DNA from: Seinonella peptonophila
GTDB lineage: Bacteria; Bacillota; Bacilli; Thermoactinomycetales; Thermoactinomycetaceae
Direction of reading: 5' to 3'
DNA: 64,000 nucleotides
NCBI RefSeq assembly: GCF_900129355.1
Contig: NZ_FQVL01000004.1
Location: forward strand, 62,001-126,000
Under the pieces are notes generated by a model. That model saw nothing but the letters and a program-made list of their open reading frames with translations, did no database searches and was not told where the DNA came from. The translations under genes were made by a program, and so were the position numbers. Shown here one piece after another: positions 18,548 through 26,960 of this stretch (positions are counted from its first letter, which is position 1; each line of letters begins with the position of its first letter).

Positions 18548-18620
18548 GTTGTCTCGATTTCTCGAAGCTCCACATCCAAGTTGATGCGAGTTCCGCATTG
18601 CGGTGTATCTGCGGAACATG
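18548..18620 (-). promoter_or_regulatory. Conserved 5' leader of the GC-rich cassettes (copy 2), with inverted repeat
   Basis: Minus strand holds a perfect inverted repeat TTCCGCA-N12-TGCGGAA (18591-18616), followed by the same blocks as in copy 1 (TCGCATC, GATGTGGAGCTTCGAGA, AATCGAGA). In this copy the frame of the block closes with TAG before the gene, so here it is not part of the coding sequence. Operator or RNA element for both genes is the simplest reading. Confidence 0.6.
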
Positions 18621-18897
18621 AACGATTGTTACCCCTCATCTAACCATAAATCTAATAAATAAGCAATCTTGTAACATTCAATTAGTTATTAGCACCAATA
18701 AATCCGATTTATACTACTTGTTCAAACTAACCTATGTTCACCACAATATCTTATGAAGCAAAGACATTTATCATCTATAGATTTGACTTACTATATAGAA
18801 ACTAACTATTTCGTATATTAATTTCCGTATTGATAAAACTAACATGATTAGTTATTATAATAATAACATTAATCATATGACTAAAGGGGCTAATATC
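18621..18897. other. AT-rich gap before the MBL-fold gene
   Basis: About 280 bp of very AT-rich DNA between the divergent cassette 2 and the metallohydrolase gene. It must hold both promoters; no distinct site could be fixed. Confidence 0.4.
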
Positions 18898-19623
18898 ATG
18901 CGCTTACAAAAAATAGGCAATGTTTATCAATTCACTTTTTTACCACGACTTTTCCCTGTAAATTGTTATCTAGTGGAAGAAGAGAATGAATTGACATTAA
19001 TTGATTGCGCATTACCATATAGCGATCAATCTATTTTGAGGACGGCAAATAAATTAGGAAAGCCTATTACAAAGATTGTGTTAACACATGCAGATGATGA
19101 TCATGTAGGTGCGCTTGATCGGTTAAAAGAAGCATTACCCATGGCTAAAGTTTTGATTTCTGAGCAAGAAGCAAAATGGGTGGGATTATTAGAAACAGAC
19201 TCAGACAAACCTGTTCGGGACAAGGCCTTTCCGTGTAAGACAAAACCAGATCAATTGATTGTAGAAAATGATGTGATTGGCTCTTTACGGGTTATTTCTA
19301 CACCTGGACATACGCCTGGTTCCGTTTCATTTTATCAGGAGGCAAGTGAAATGATGATTGTAGGCGACGCTTTTCAAACACGTGGAGGTGTAGCAGTAGC
19401 TGGCGATACACGTTGGTTATTTCCGTTTCCAGGCATCTGTACAGTGAATCAGGAACTTGCCATAGAAAGCGCAAAAAAAATAGCAAGTCTGCAGCCATCT
19501 TTCCTAGCTACAGGGCATGGAAATATGTTAGAGAATAAAGGGGAAATCCTAGCAAAGGTCATAACGAGAGCAGAAAATAAATGGCTAAAGGAGTACAAAA
19601 ATGTCTCCGAGAAAAGGGCTTGA
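18898..19623 (+). CDS. MBL-fold metallohydrolase with HxDxDH-type motif
   Basis: 241 residues from ATG 18898 after AAAGGGG. Metallo-beta-lactamase fold hydrolase of the YvcP/glyoxalase-II-like group. The metal motif reads THADDDHVG, where the second His of the usual HxHxDH is replaced by Asp; further ligands are in TPGHTPGS, VGDAF and the C-terminal GHG. The Asp variant may change metal preference. Its last 23 bases overlap the TetR gene, so the two are one operon and the enzyme is probably under that regulator. Confidence 0.88.
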   Translation: MRLQKIGNVYQFTFLPRLFPVNCYLVEEENELTLIDCALPYSDQSILRTANKLGKPITKIVLTHADDDHVGALDRLKEALPMAKVLISEQEAKWVGLLETDSDKPVRDKAFPCKTKPDQLIVENDVIGSLRVISTPGHTPGSVSFYQEASEMMIVGDAFQTRGGVAVAGDTRWLFPFPGICTVNQELAIESAKKIASLQPSFLATGHGNMLENKGEILAKVITRAENKWLKEYKNVSEKRA

Positions 19624-20200
19624 TCAACAAAAAGTATTAAAACAAGCGACTCAAATTGTGAATGAACAAGGTTTTAACCAGATTACCATTGCGGCATTAG
19701 CGAAATCATTAGATGTTCGTTCACCCTCTCTGTATAATCATTTTTCTGGGCTTTCTGATTTACAAAAGCGCTTGGCCTTATATGCTTTAGAACAGTTGGG
19801 AGATTCCTTGATGCGTTCAGTTATCGGAAAATCAGGTGATATAGCAGTTCGTGCACTTTGTGAGGCATATCTAAATTTTGCGAGAACAAATCCCGGATTA
19901 TATGAAGCGATCTTACATTTTCCAGCAAAGTTTGATAGACAGGTTGAACAGGCCGGGGATCAAATCATATCAATCATAGTAGAAGTCTTACGAAGTTATG
20001 GTTTTTCCCAGATACAGATGATTCATGCAATCAGGAGCTTACGTAGTATTGTTCACGGTTTTGCTACATTAGAACAGGCAGATGGCTTTCAAATGGATGT
20101 AAGTCGGGATGAGAGTTTTGACTTTCTGATTACGTTGTATATCGATGGTCTGCACAAACAAAGAGAGGATCATTCAAATAAAAAGCCGTCTAAAAATTAG
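19601..20200 (+). CDS. TetR/AcrR-family regulator with WHG-type C-terminal domain
   Basis: 199 residues. N-terminal helix-turn-helix (ITIAALAKSLDVRSPSLYNHFSG) and a C-terminal ligand-binding domain with the SLRSIVHGFATLEQADGF stretch of TetR_C/WHG members. It starts inside the metallohydrolase gene after AAAGGAG. The stop TAG lies inside a hairpin (20187-20203) that belongs to the adjoining repeat. Confidence 0.92.
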   Translation: MSPRKGLDQQKVLKQATQIVNEQGFNQITIAALAKSLDVRSPSLYNHFSGLSDLQKRLALYALEQLGDSLMRSVIGKSGDIAVRALCEAYLNFARTNPGLYEAILHFPAKFDRQVEQAGDQIISIIVEVLRSYGFSQIQMIHAIRSLRSIVHGFATLEQADGFQMDVSRDESFDFLITLYIDGLHKQREDHSNKKPSKN

Positions 20201-20203
20201 ACG
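20187..20203. terminator. Hairpin at the TetR stop, left border of a repeat
   Basis: CGTCTAAAAATTAGACG, with A-run on its left; on the minus strand it is followed by a T-run. The plus-strand T-run is missing because the repeat starts four bases later, as expected if a bidirectional terminator was split by insertion. Confidence 0.55.
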
Positions 20204-20206
20204 ACC

Positions 20207-20452
20207 CAGACTGATGAAAAAACCTAACGATCGAGTGGAGAGGTGACCGGTAAAGCTCTATTTCGGGCGCAACTTAGCGGAATGGCGGCTGAAGCGGCAT
20301 TTCTTTTCGGGAAAACTGTTCGAGTCTCCGCAGGCGGATGCCGGAGGAGGCGAGTTTTGCCCGGCCACAAAGGCTGCCAGACTGCGACAGCCGCTCATCT
20401 TTGCAAGCCTGGACCAGAGCGTCGCCGTGAACCACGATCACAAGCAGGTTCT
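20207..20452 (+). repeat. Terminator-associated repeat, copy B (right end lost)
   Basis: Starts with CAGACTGATGAAAAAACC, then GAGTGGAGAGGTGA, CTCTATTTCGGGCGCAACTTA, the GC-rich block CTCCGCAGGCGGATGCCGG and the block AGCGTCGCCGTGAACCACGA. It is collinear with 26984-27247. The right terminal repeat and right hairpin are absent; the YczE-like gene ends here instead. Confidence 0.75.
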
Positions 20453-20455
20453 TCA

Positions 20456-21166
20456 TTATTCTTTTGTAAGGTTTTGGGTTTGTGGTTCTGTGATACTCTT
20501 TCTAGCTTTTGCTTTCTTATATAAAAATGTATACAATTTTATATATTGTCCAACCAAAATCGCATTTAGGATGGTACCTTCGCGAATAAACATGATTTTA
20601 CTCAAGAAGATTAATCCAATACATGCAGAGATAATTAGCAATGAGCAATCGAAAGCCGTTTTGATATTACCCCATTTCTTTTTGGTACGTTTAAATACTG
20701 TATCTACAAACATATCAATCGGCATTAGAACAAGGTTAGCGCGAATCATGAGAAATAGCCCAAAGGCAAGAGCAGCATCTGCAATAATGAGCAGGATTAC
20801 TTTTGCATAATAGACATCCAGTTGTATAAAATTAGTGATCGATAAGTTAAGATCTAAAAATAAGGCGAGCGCAAAGGCTGGGATCAACGAAGCAAAGTTT
20901 GTTAGCTTAAACGCTTTTGGCAACACCAAAAATGTTAACAACAACATGATGAGTTCTAGAATGAAGTTGTAAGTACCTTGGGATAGTTGAGGGAAAATCA
21001 CCGTCATTGTCCGAGTTAGACCACTTTGGGGTGATATGCCAATACCCGCTCTAATGGATAAACTAACACCCAAAGTCAAGATATAAATACCGACTAAATA
21101 CATGATCCATCGCTTGGTTAAACTACTATTACTTTGCATTTCGGCTATAACAGCATTCTTTTCCAT
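20456..21166 (-). CDS. YczE/DUF6198-like integral membrane protein
   Basis: 236 residues with five to six hydrophobic helices and basic tail. The segment LGVSLSIRAGIGISPQSGL and the later GLFLMIRANLVLMPIDMFV are the repeated signature of YczE/YitT-like membrane proteins. Their biochemical role is not established. It lies 285 bp downstream of the adenine deaminase gene on the same strand and may be co-transcribed; transport of a purine or a related compound would fit but is inference. Confidence 0.8.
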   Translation of the reverse strand: MEKNAVIAEMQSNSSLTKRWIMYLVGIYILTLGVSLSIRAGIGISPQSGLTRTMTVIFPQLSQGTYNFILELIMLLLTFLVLPKAFKLTNFASLIPAFALALFLDLNLSITNFIQLDVYYAKVILLIIADAALAFGLFLMIRANLVLMPIDMFVDTVFKRTKKKWGNIKTAFDCSLLIISACIGLIFLSKIMFIREGTILNAILVGQYIKLYTFLYKKAKARKSITEPQTQNLTKE

Positions 21167-21451
21167 TCACAACCACCCCTTTTATTCAAGAAGATATTTT
21201 TAACCTGAAATTCAAAAGCGCATGATGACAGTCATTCAACAGTGAGATATAAATTTGGTTTCATTCATTGAGCCAAGTTGTAATAGGATAGTTAAAGCGC
21301 TTTCAAATGAATCAAATTGCGCGGCTTTGTCCTTTTGCTTTTCGATCAGGATCAGAATGTTCATGGTTGAAACTTTCATATACTGTGAAGTAGAGTGCCC
21401 CTTCTTACACGGATCAAAGATTAGAGGCACTTCTTCGATAATCCAAGCGAT
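21167..21451 (-). other. Gap between adenine deaminase and YczE-like gene
   Basis: About 285 bp. A 64-codon minus-strand open frame (21236-21430) lies here but has no ribosome site and no recognisable product. Nothing else was seen. Confidence 0.4.
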
Positions 21452-23179
21452 CTATTTCATAAAGCGGAATCGATGAAGGGAAATAAACAGGCTTAAAAGC
21501 TTATTCACAACGGGTTCACCTTCATTGTGGTTACCCATTTCTGCTAAAGCAGCATCAATGGCGTCAGCACTAGCAGTTAACTCATCAACAGTCATATTTG
21601 CCATCACGCCGTAAATTTCAAGTGGCAACACACTTTTAACCGTTTTATTTTCTGTTACGATACATGCCCCCGAGTACTGATCAACTTCTTTCACGCAGTA
21701 GCACATTTCTTCACTCTCTTGTCCAACTACGACAAAATATGGTTTTGGAGCAGGCCAGAAAGTTGCTACGGCACCTCGCTCAATACGTACACCCTTAAAT
21801 AAGCCATTTACAATATGTCGTTTTCCATCTGCGTAGCGCTGAATAACAGAGAGACGACTTAGTGTTTCACCTTCATACTCTGGTAAAATCTTGCCATCTT
21901 CGAAAGGTACCCAGATTTCTTGGTAAAAATCAGCATGCCCACGACCATATACATCAAAAAGATATACTTTTGCTTGTGTACCATCCTTAGAAACATCTAA
22001 TGGAACGATATCTAATTGCTCTGGTGTTAAGTCATTCAAGCCTTTTTTGCCTTTTGTACACATATTTGAATAGTCAATGTCAGCATTCTTTAATAGTTTT
22101 CTTTCTTTTGCTATCAATTCACCATCTTTAAATACATAAAGTGGATTAATTTTAGATAGGCTATCCGTTAAAACGATGTCGGCAAAACGCCCTGGTGTCA
22201 AGGAGCCAATTTGATCTTCCATATGAAAAGATCGAGCAGTATTATATGACGCCATTTTGATTGCTTTGATCGGATTGATGCCCATTTCGACACATAACGA
22301 GATAATCCAATCCATATGCCCCATTTTAAGCAACCGCTCAACGGAGATGTTATCCGTGCAAAGCATAAAGTTATCTGTTGGAAACTTACGGTCGACAATA
22401 GCACGTAAAAGTGTTTTGATCACTTCATTACTTCCTACACCAAACTTAATATGGGTAGGAAAACCATAGCGAATGCTTTTTTCGATATCATTCACATTCC
22501 AAACATCATGGTTATTCGATACGCCAATAGCAGGTAAATAGTTTAATACCATGTCGGAAAGTGCAGTCACACCCCAATGTCCATTCATAAAGCCGCCTTT
22601 TTCCCTTACCCAAGCTGCTTTTTGAAAGTCATCTTTATCCCCAGAGCTGTATGTGAAATGTTCAAATTCACCCAATCCGATGACAGGTTCCATCTCTAAA
22701 ACTGCTTTAGTGACAGAAGCATCTACTTTTTTGCCAGGTGCAAATGCATAGAGTCTGTAAGGCAGTTTATCGTAGTCTTTAAATAAATCTTTGGCAGCCT
22801 GCACACCTTCTTCGGCTGCTGCACTTAGTAGATCTAGACACTCAGCAAAGATTGTCGTTGTTCCACAAGGAACCATTGCTTCAGCCAAAGCAGTTGGATG
22901 TGCTAACTGAGACTCAAAATGTAAGTGTGCATCAATCAATCCAGGGATAGCATAGAGCCCCTGCCCATCAAACACATCTTTTACTTTCGTGATCGATTCA
23001 TCTGGATTGAGCGCGACTATACGCTTATCATAGATAAGGATCGACCCTTGATACACTGTTTCTCCATGAACATCTAATATGTTCAAGTTTTTGAGTAACA
23101 GATCAGCTTCTTTATCCCCATGTAATATATCGAAGATAGCACGAACTTTTTCCAGATGATTGGTTTCTACTTGTTTCAT
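21452..23179 (-). CDS. ade: Adenine deaminase-family amidohydrolase
   Basis: 575 residues. An amidohydrolase of the adenine deaminase (Ade/YerA) group, expected to convert adenine or a related aminopurine to the oxo form with release of ammonia. The metal motif DAHLHFES is at about residues 83-90; GEFEH, NGHWG and CTDNIS supply further ligands; the C-terminal adenine-deaminase domain is present. Five LacI-type palindromes flank it and its regulator gene, so expression is probably induced when a purine or its derivative binds that regulator. Confidence 0.88.
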   Translation of the reverse strand: MKQVETNHLEKVRAIFDILHGDKEADLLLKNLNILDVHGETVYQGSILIYDKRIVALNPDESITKVKDVFDGQGLYAIPGLIDAHLHFESQLAHPTALAEAMVPCGTTTIFAECLDLLSAAAEEGVQAAKDLFKDYDKLPYRLYAFAPGKKVDASVTKAVLEMEPVIGLGEFEHFTYSSGDKDDFQKAAWVREKGGFMNGHWGVTALSDMVLNYLPAIGVSNNHDVWNVNDIEKSIRYGFPTHIKFGVGSNEVIKTLLRAIVDRKFPTDNFMLCTDNISVERLLKMGHMDWIISLCVEMGINPIKAIKMASYNTARSFHMEDQIGSLTPGRFADIVLTDSLSKINPLYVFKDGELIAKERKLLKNADIDYSNMCTKGKKGLNDLTPEQLDIVPLDVSKDGTQAKVYLFDVYGRGHADFYQEIWVPFEDGKILPEYEGETLSRLSVIQRYADGKRHIVNGLFKGVRIERGAVATFWPAPKPYFVVVGQESEEMCYCVKEVDQYSGACIVTENKTVKSVLPLEIYGVMANMTVDELTASADAIDAALAEMGNHNEGEPVVNKLLSLFISLHRFRFMK

Positions 23180-23236
23180 CGTAAATGCTCCTTTTTGATT
23201 GTATAAGAAGAGCCGCTTGCTCTTAATTGGAAGTTA

Positions 23237-23307
23237 GGTTAAACGTTTTACTAGTTAGGATATTTTTTGTTAAACGTTTAACCTATAGCTTTAGTTAAAC
23301 GTTTAAC
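23237..23307. promoter_or_regulatory. Three LacI-type operators upstream of ade
   Basis: GGTTAAACGTTTTAC (23237-23251), GTTAAACGTTTAAC (23269-23282) and a second exact GTTAAACGTTTAAC (23294-23307). The palindrome with central CG is typical of LacI-family operators. The regulator gene is next door. Confidence 0.85.
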
Positions 23308-23361
23308 AAGATGATGAAAATAAACGCCACCTGAAATGAGCTGAGTATATATGCCAATGAA

Positions 23362-24339
23362 TCAGGCGGATTTACGTTTAGCGATCGAAGGTTCTAAGAT
23401 CGTAATCGGTTCAAACTTTTGTTTTCGAATCTGACTTAGAATAATCTCGGCACTTTTGATTCCTAAAGTTCGGTTTTGTAAATCTACACATGTAAGCTCT
23501 GGTGTGGAAACTTGTGACATCAGAGAATTTCCTAGGCTTAATACAGCCATATCTTCATAGATTTGAATATTTGCTTGAACCAATGCTTTGGTCAAAAATA
23601 CGGCACTGAGTTCATTGAGTACAAATACACCGTCGATATGATGTTGCAGAAGTTTTGGGATTAGTTCTTTTGATAAGTCCATATCGTCTTCGATTTCAAT
23701 GATCATCGGCTTTTGCTGCTCTTTGCTTACTTGCCAAAAACCGTCTAGAAAGCATTTCAGTACATGGCTTGGGAAATGTTTATGAACAAAAGCGATTCTA
23801 TCTTTGCCGATTGAATATAGATGTTCTACCCCTAGTTTACCTGCTTGAACTAAATCAGGGTATAAAAGAGGAAAGCCAGTGTATGGAATATGACGGTTTG
23901 TATATACAACAGGAATTTCCCACTCCATCACACGATGAATACTCTCTTGAAAGGATGTATCAGAAAATAATCCCACAAATATAATCCCAGCTATCATATT
24001 TTCACGCATTAGTTGAAGAATCTCATCTTCAGATAAATTTAAATTCTCAACTTCATATATATAAAGATTATAATTATGTTTCCCTAGTGTTTGGCTGATC
24101 CCAGAAGTGATCTCTGAATAATAAAGGTTGTTAATCTTTGGCAAGATCACTGCTACATTAGAGGTTTCCTGACGTTTTAGCGCTTTTGCAACCACATTGG
24201 GTACATATCCAAGTTCATGAATAGCAGCTAAAATTCTTTTCTCTGTTTCTTTTTTTACCATCATATCGGAATTCAAGTATCTCGAAACAGTGGCAACGCT
24301 TACATTAGCATGTTTCGCTATATCTTTTAAAGTAACCAT
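23362..24339 (-). CDS. LacI-family transcriptional regulator
   Basis: 325 residues. N-terminal LacI helix-turn-helix (VTLKDIAKHANVSVATVSRYLN) and a periplasmic-binding-protein-like effector domain. It precedes the adenine deaminase gene on the same strand; five matching operators lie in front of both genes, giving autoregulation and control of ade. The effector is more likely a purine or nucleoside than a sugar, judged from the neighbour. Confidence 0.93.
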   Translation of the reverse strand: MVTLKDIAKHANVSVATVSRYLNSDMMVKKETEKRILAAIHELGYVPNVVAKALKRQETSNVAVILPKINNLYYSEITSGISQTLGKHNYNLYIYEVENLNLSEDEILQLMRENMIAGIIFVGLFSDTSFQESIHRVMEWEIPVVYTNRHIPYTGFPLLYPDLVQAGKLGVEHLYSIGKDRIAFVHKHFPSHVLKCFLDGFWQVSKEQQKPMIIEIEDDMDLSKELIPKLLQHHIDGVFVLNELSAVFLTKALVQANIQIYEDMAVLSLGNSLMSQVSTPELTCVDLQNRTLGIKSAEIILSQIRKQKFEPITILEPSIAKRKSA

Positions 24340-24360
24340 CTATAACCCCCTTGCCAAATA

Positions 24361-24387
24361 GTTAAACGATTAACTAAAACGTTTAAC
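24361..24387. promoter_or_regulatory. Two overlapping-phase LacI-type operators before the regulator
   Basis: GTTAAACGATTAAC (24361-24374) and CTAAAACGTTTAAC (24374-24387), variants of the sites in front of ade. They indicate autoregulation. Confidence 0.8.
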
Positions 24388-24608
24388 CTTAATTAAAAGA
24401 AATGTAACACATCGGGAGGACCGCGTCAACTGGTTGCTTTTTAAAATAAATTATAATATTTTCATATAACATCATTCCATATGATCAGCCATCCGTCGTT
24501 CGACATTAGAAATTCAACGAACTACCATACTTTAGAAGCATAGTAGTTCAATGATGCAGGATATATCATTGTTTAAATCGAAAACTGATGAGGCTAACCG
24601 TTTATTTT
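24388..24608. other. Gap with an inverted repeat
   Basis: Holds the regulator promoter and an inverted repeat GAACTAC...GTAGTTC (about 24518-24549) behind the SnoaL-like gene. No T-run follows on the minus strand. Confidence 0.4.
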
Positions 24609-25028
24609 TTATGAGCGACTGTTTTTTTCGCTGCCACGAATCTGCTTCCACATCGTTACCATATCAATCCAACCGCGATGTTCGGCTATTTTACCATCTT
24701 CTAGACGATACCGGCGATATAAGGTTACATCGATGGTCTGACCAGTGGGCGGGGTTCCAAAGAACATACCTCGATGGGTCCCTTTGACTGTCATTCTCAC
24801 AAGGACAATATTCCCTTGCCCAATGATCTCTTCCACGGTGTAGTGTTTATCAGGGAATGCTGTCAAAATCGTGGCAGCAAATTGCTTTAATCCTTCTTTT
24901 GATTGATAAGCGAGCTCTTGATAGTCATCTGTAACAAACTGATCCACACAATCAAAATCGCTTTGATTCCAAAATGTCTCAATAAATTGATGGATCATAT
25001 CTATATTCATTTGTTCAATGGTTTTCAT
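24609..25028 (-). CDS. SnoaL-like ester cyclase-family protein
   Basis: 139 residues, NTF2-like fold. The pattern NQSDFDCVDQFVTDDYQ, then FPDKHYTVEEIIGQGN and MTVKGTHRGMFFGTPPTG is the hallmark of the SnoaL-like polyketide cyclase/ester cyclase group, most members of which have unknown substrates. A shortened paralogue follows upstream (25071-25418) on the same strand, so the pair arose by duplication. Confidence 0.88.
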   Translation of the reverse strand: MKTIEQMNIDMIHQFIETFWNQSDFDCVDQFVTDDYQELAYQSKEGLKQFAATILTAFPDKHYTVEEIIGQGNIVLVRMTVKGTHRGMFFGTPPTGQTIDVTLYRRYRLEDGKIAEHRGWIDMVTMWKQIRGSEKNSRS

Positions 25029-25070
25029 TTTTACTTCTCTCCTTGTCGTTATTTTGGTTAGGTGTGTGCT

Positions 25071-25418
25071 TTATTCAGCTTGAAGCTGAGGGAGTAGTGT
25101 AGCTGTATCGAACCAAGCATAATGTTTCACAATTTCACCTGCTAGGAGCTGAAATTCGTGAAACTGTGTGATCTGCACCGTTTTTCCAGTTGGCTCATGC
25201 CCATCAAAAAGACCTGAATGTATAGCTGTAATCAAGGTTCTGGCAATCACTTTTTCCCCCTGGGCTAATATCTCATCAATCGTATATTTTTGGTCGGTAA
25301 AGGATTTAGCCATTTGTGGTGCAAAGGATTGTTCAGTCCGATTTAGAAAGGTTTGATTTTTAACGTTCTCAATGAATTGGGTGACTAACTCTGAATTTTT
25401 TTGTTCAATGGATTGCAT
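25071..25418 (-). CDS. Shortened SnoaL-like paralogue
   Basis: 115 residues, collinear with the 139-residue neighbour (MQSIEQKNSELVTQFIENV; FTDQKYTIDEILAQGE; GLFDGHEPTGKTVQI) but lacking roughly 20 residues in the N-terminal third, where helix 2 and part of the pocket lie. It may be functional with an altered pocket or be decaying. A 34-base perfect palindrome containing an operator-like core lies just in front of it. Confidence 0.75.
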   Translation of the reverse strand: MQSIEQKNSELVTQFIENVKNQTFLNRTEQSFAPQMAKSFTDQKYTIDEILAQGEKVIARTLITAIHSGLFDGHEPTGKTVQITQFHEFQLLAGEIVKHYAWFDTATLLPQLQAE

Positions 25419-25451
25419 TTAAAACATCTCCTTGTGATTGGTGAGTTGAAA

Positions 25452-25485
25452 GCTTCAAATGTTACCAAATGGTAACATTTGAAGC
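25452..25485. promoter_or_regulatory. 34-base perfect palindrome containing a TTACC-N4-GGTAA operator core
   Basis: Arms GCTTCAAATGTTACCA and its exact complement around an AA loop. The inner part matches two sites upstream of the FMN reductase gene (26091-26114 and 26130-26151). Between two minus-strand genes, so it can act both as operator for the SnoaL-like gene and as a terminator for the reductase gene. Confidence 0.65.
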
Positions 25486-25501
25486 AAAAAAATTTGGATT
25501 G

Positions 25502-26053
25502 TTAATGAGAAACAGAAGTGTTTTTCGTTAATTTTTGAGTTAATTCCAAAAAGTGTTGTATGCCAATCTGGACTCGATCTTTTACTCCCTCATCCTGCGG
25601 TACTCCGCTTTCATCGAATTGATTTGTTCCGTAACCAATTGAAATCCATTCCGAACAATTGATTCCATGTAGACACCGGATAATAGTCTGTAGATGGGTG
25701 AGTGAACTTACTCCTACAGGACCACCAGCAGAACTGATCGATAAAACAGGTTTCCCAGCCATTTGATCAGGTCTGACATGGTCTAGGGCATTTTTTAGCG
25801 TGCCTGATATCGATCCGTGGTATTCGGAAGTCGCAAGAATCAAGCCATCGCCGGATTCAACAGCTTCTACTAGGTACTTAGCATTTGGATGGAAGTCTGA
25901 GTGATCCGGTGAAAAAAGGGGCAACACTAATTGAGATAATTCGAGGAATGAGACCGAAATTTGCTTCTCTCTTAATAAAGATTCAATGTAGCGAAGGAGC
26001 TGGGTGCTTGTTGCATTTGCTCGATTGCTGCCAGCGATCATGGTTACTCTCAT
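25502..26053 (-). CDS. NADPH-dependent FMN reductase family protein
   Basis: 183 residues. Flavodoxin-like fold with the N-terminal phosphate loop GSNRANATST and the central ATSEYHGSISGTLKNALDHV signature of the FMN_red family (YhdA/azoreductase-like). Likely reduces quinones, azo dyes or flavins with NADPH. Flanked by operator-like palindromes and followed by the two SnoaL-like genes; probably one regulon responding to an electrophile or antibiotic. The regulator is not encoded next to it. Confidence 0.92.
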   Translation of the reverse strand: MRVTMIAGSNRANATSTQLLRYIESLLREKQISVSFLELSQLVLPLFSPDHSDFHPNAKYLVEAVESGDGLILATSEYHGSISGTLKNALDHVRPDQMAGKPVLSISSAGGPVGVSSLTHLQTIIRCLHGINCSEWISIGYGTNQFDESGVPQDEGVKDRVQIGIQHFLELTQKLTKNTSVSH

Positions 26054-26090
26054 TGTAATATCACCTTTCCTATTCTTACTTACGATTTTA

Positions 26091-26151
26091 ATATGTTACC
26101 TTTAGGTCACATATGATGATTCTTATTTTACATAACCATATGGTCACATGT
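26091..26151. promoter_or_regulatory. Two operator-like palindromes upstream of the FMN reductase gene
   Basis: Site 1 at 26091-26114 is ATATGTTACC-TTTA-GGTCACATAT (one mismatch from perfect). Site 2 at 26130-26151 contains ATAACC-ATAT-GGTCACAT. With the site in the 25452 palindrome the consensus is TnACC-N4-GGTnACAT. Confidence 0.65.
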
Positions 26152-26384
26152 CAAGAGGATTCAAAAAAAAGAGAAGTGGTTCATCATGTGTAATAATAGT
26201 TAGTTCAATTCATTATGAAATATTCAAAATAAATGATCTCCGATAATGGGTTGAAGGTTTAGGCTGGGTCATCTATATTGTATGTGCAACTAAATTAGAT
26301 GAAAAATTCTTCATCTATGGAAATTATAACGAATCAACCTATACAAGTAGAAAGAATAGACGATATCAAATAGAAGGAGCAGAA
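26152..26384. other. Divergent promoter gap
   Basis: About 230 bp of AT-rich sequence between the reductase regulatory sites and the DUF1772 gene. Holds the promoter of the latter; nothing else seen. Confidence 0.35.
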
Positions 26385-26867
26385 ATGATGATAAACGATT
26401 TCATTTTGGGGATCACTCTTTATTCATTACTAGGCTCAGGACTCATGGCAGGAATATTTTTTGCTTTTTCTTCATTCGTGATGAAGTCACTTGCCTCTCT
26501 TCCAACCAACAAAGGAATTGCGGTCATGCAAACGATTAACATCAAAATCCTTAATCCCTCATTCTTATTTCTTTTCTTAGGTACCTCATTCACATCATTG
26601 ATCCTCATCATCTGTTCTTTTTTTAGATGGAGTGAAGCAAATACGATTTATCTTTTTTTGGGGAGTTTGCTTTACCTAATAGGCGGTTTTATTGTTACCG
26701 CTTTGTTTAATGTTCCACTAAATAATAAACTAGCTGTAGTAGACGCCAGCAGTTCAGCCGATGTTAAGATATGGAAAGATTATCTTACCATTTGGACAAG
26801 ATGGAATCATGTACGAACGGTAACATGTATCGCTGCTATGGTCATGTATATCTTGGCACTTAGATAA
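26385..26867 (+). CDS. DUF1772 (anthrone oxygenase-like) membrane protein
   Basis: 160 residues with four hydrophobic helices, start ATG 26385 five bases after AAGGAG. The pattern GIFFAFSSFVMKSLASLP, then FNVPLNNKL and WTRWNHVRTVTCIAAM matches DUF1772, a family that includes anthrone oxygenase-related proteins. Activity in bacteria is not established. Location next to FMN reductase and SnoaL-like genes, all families met in aromatic polyketide or quinone metabolism, is suggestive only. Confidence 0.85.
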   Translation: MMINDFILGITLYSLLGSGLMAGIFFAFSSFVMKSLASLPTNKGIAVMQTINIKILNPSFLFLFLGTSFTSLILIICSFFRWSEANTIYLFLGSLLYLIGGFIVTALFNVPLNNKLAVVDASSSADVKIWKDYLTIWTRWNHVRTVTCIAAMVMYILALR

Positions 26868-26960
26868 GTAAAACAATAGGCAACGGAAGTTTATGTATTT
26901 TAATGAAATAAAGCAGCAAGCCCAGTAAGAGATTCATTGAACTACTATCAGATGAGCTGA

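Noticed and set aside
21236-21430. 64-codon minus-strand frame behind adenine deaminase
   Set aside because: No ribosome site and no recognisable pattern; noted only in the gap entry.
23237-24387. Catabolite-repression (cre) sites
   Set aside because: The palindromes have cre-like AACGTT centres but repeat around a LacI gene and its target, so a dedicated operator is the simpler reading.
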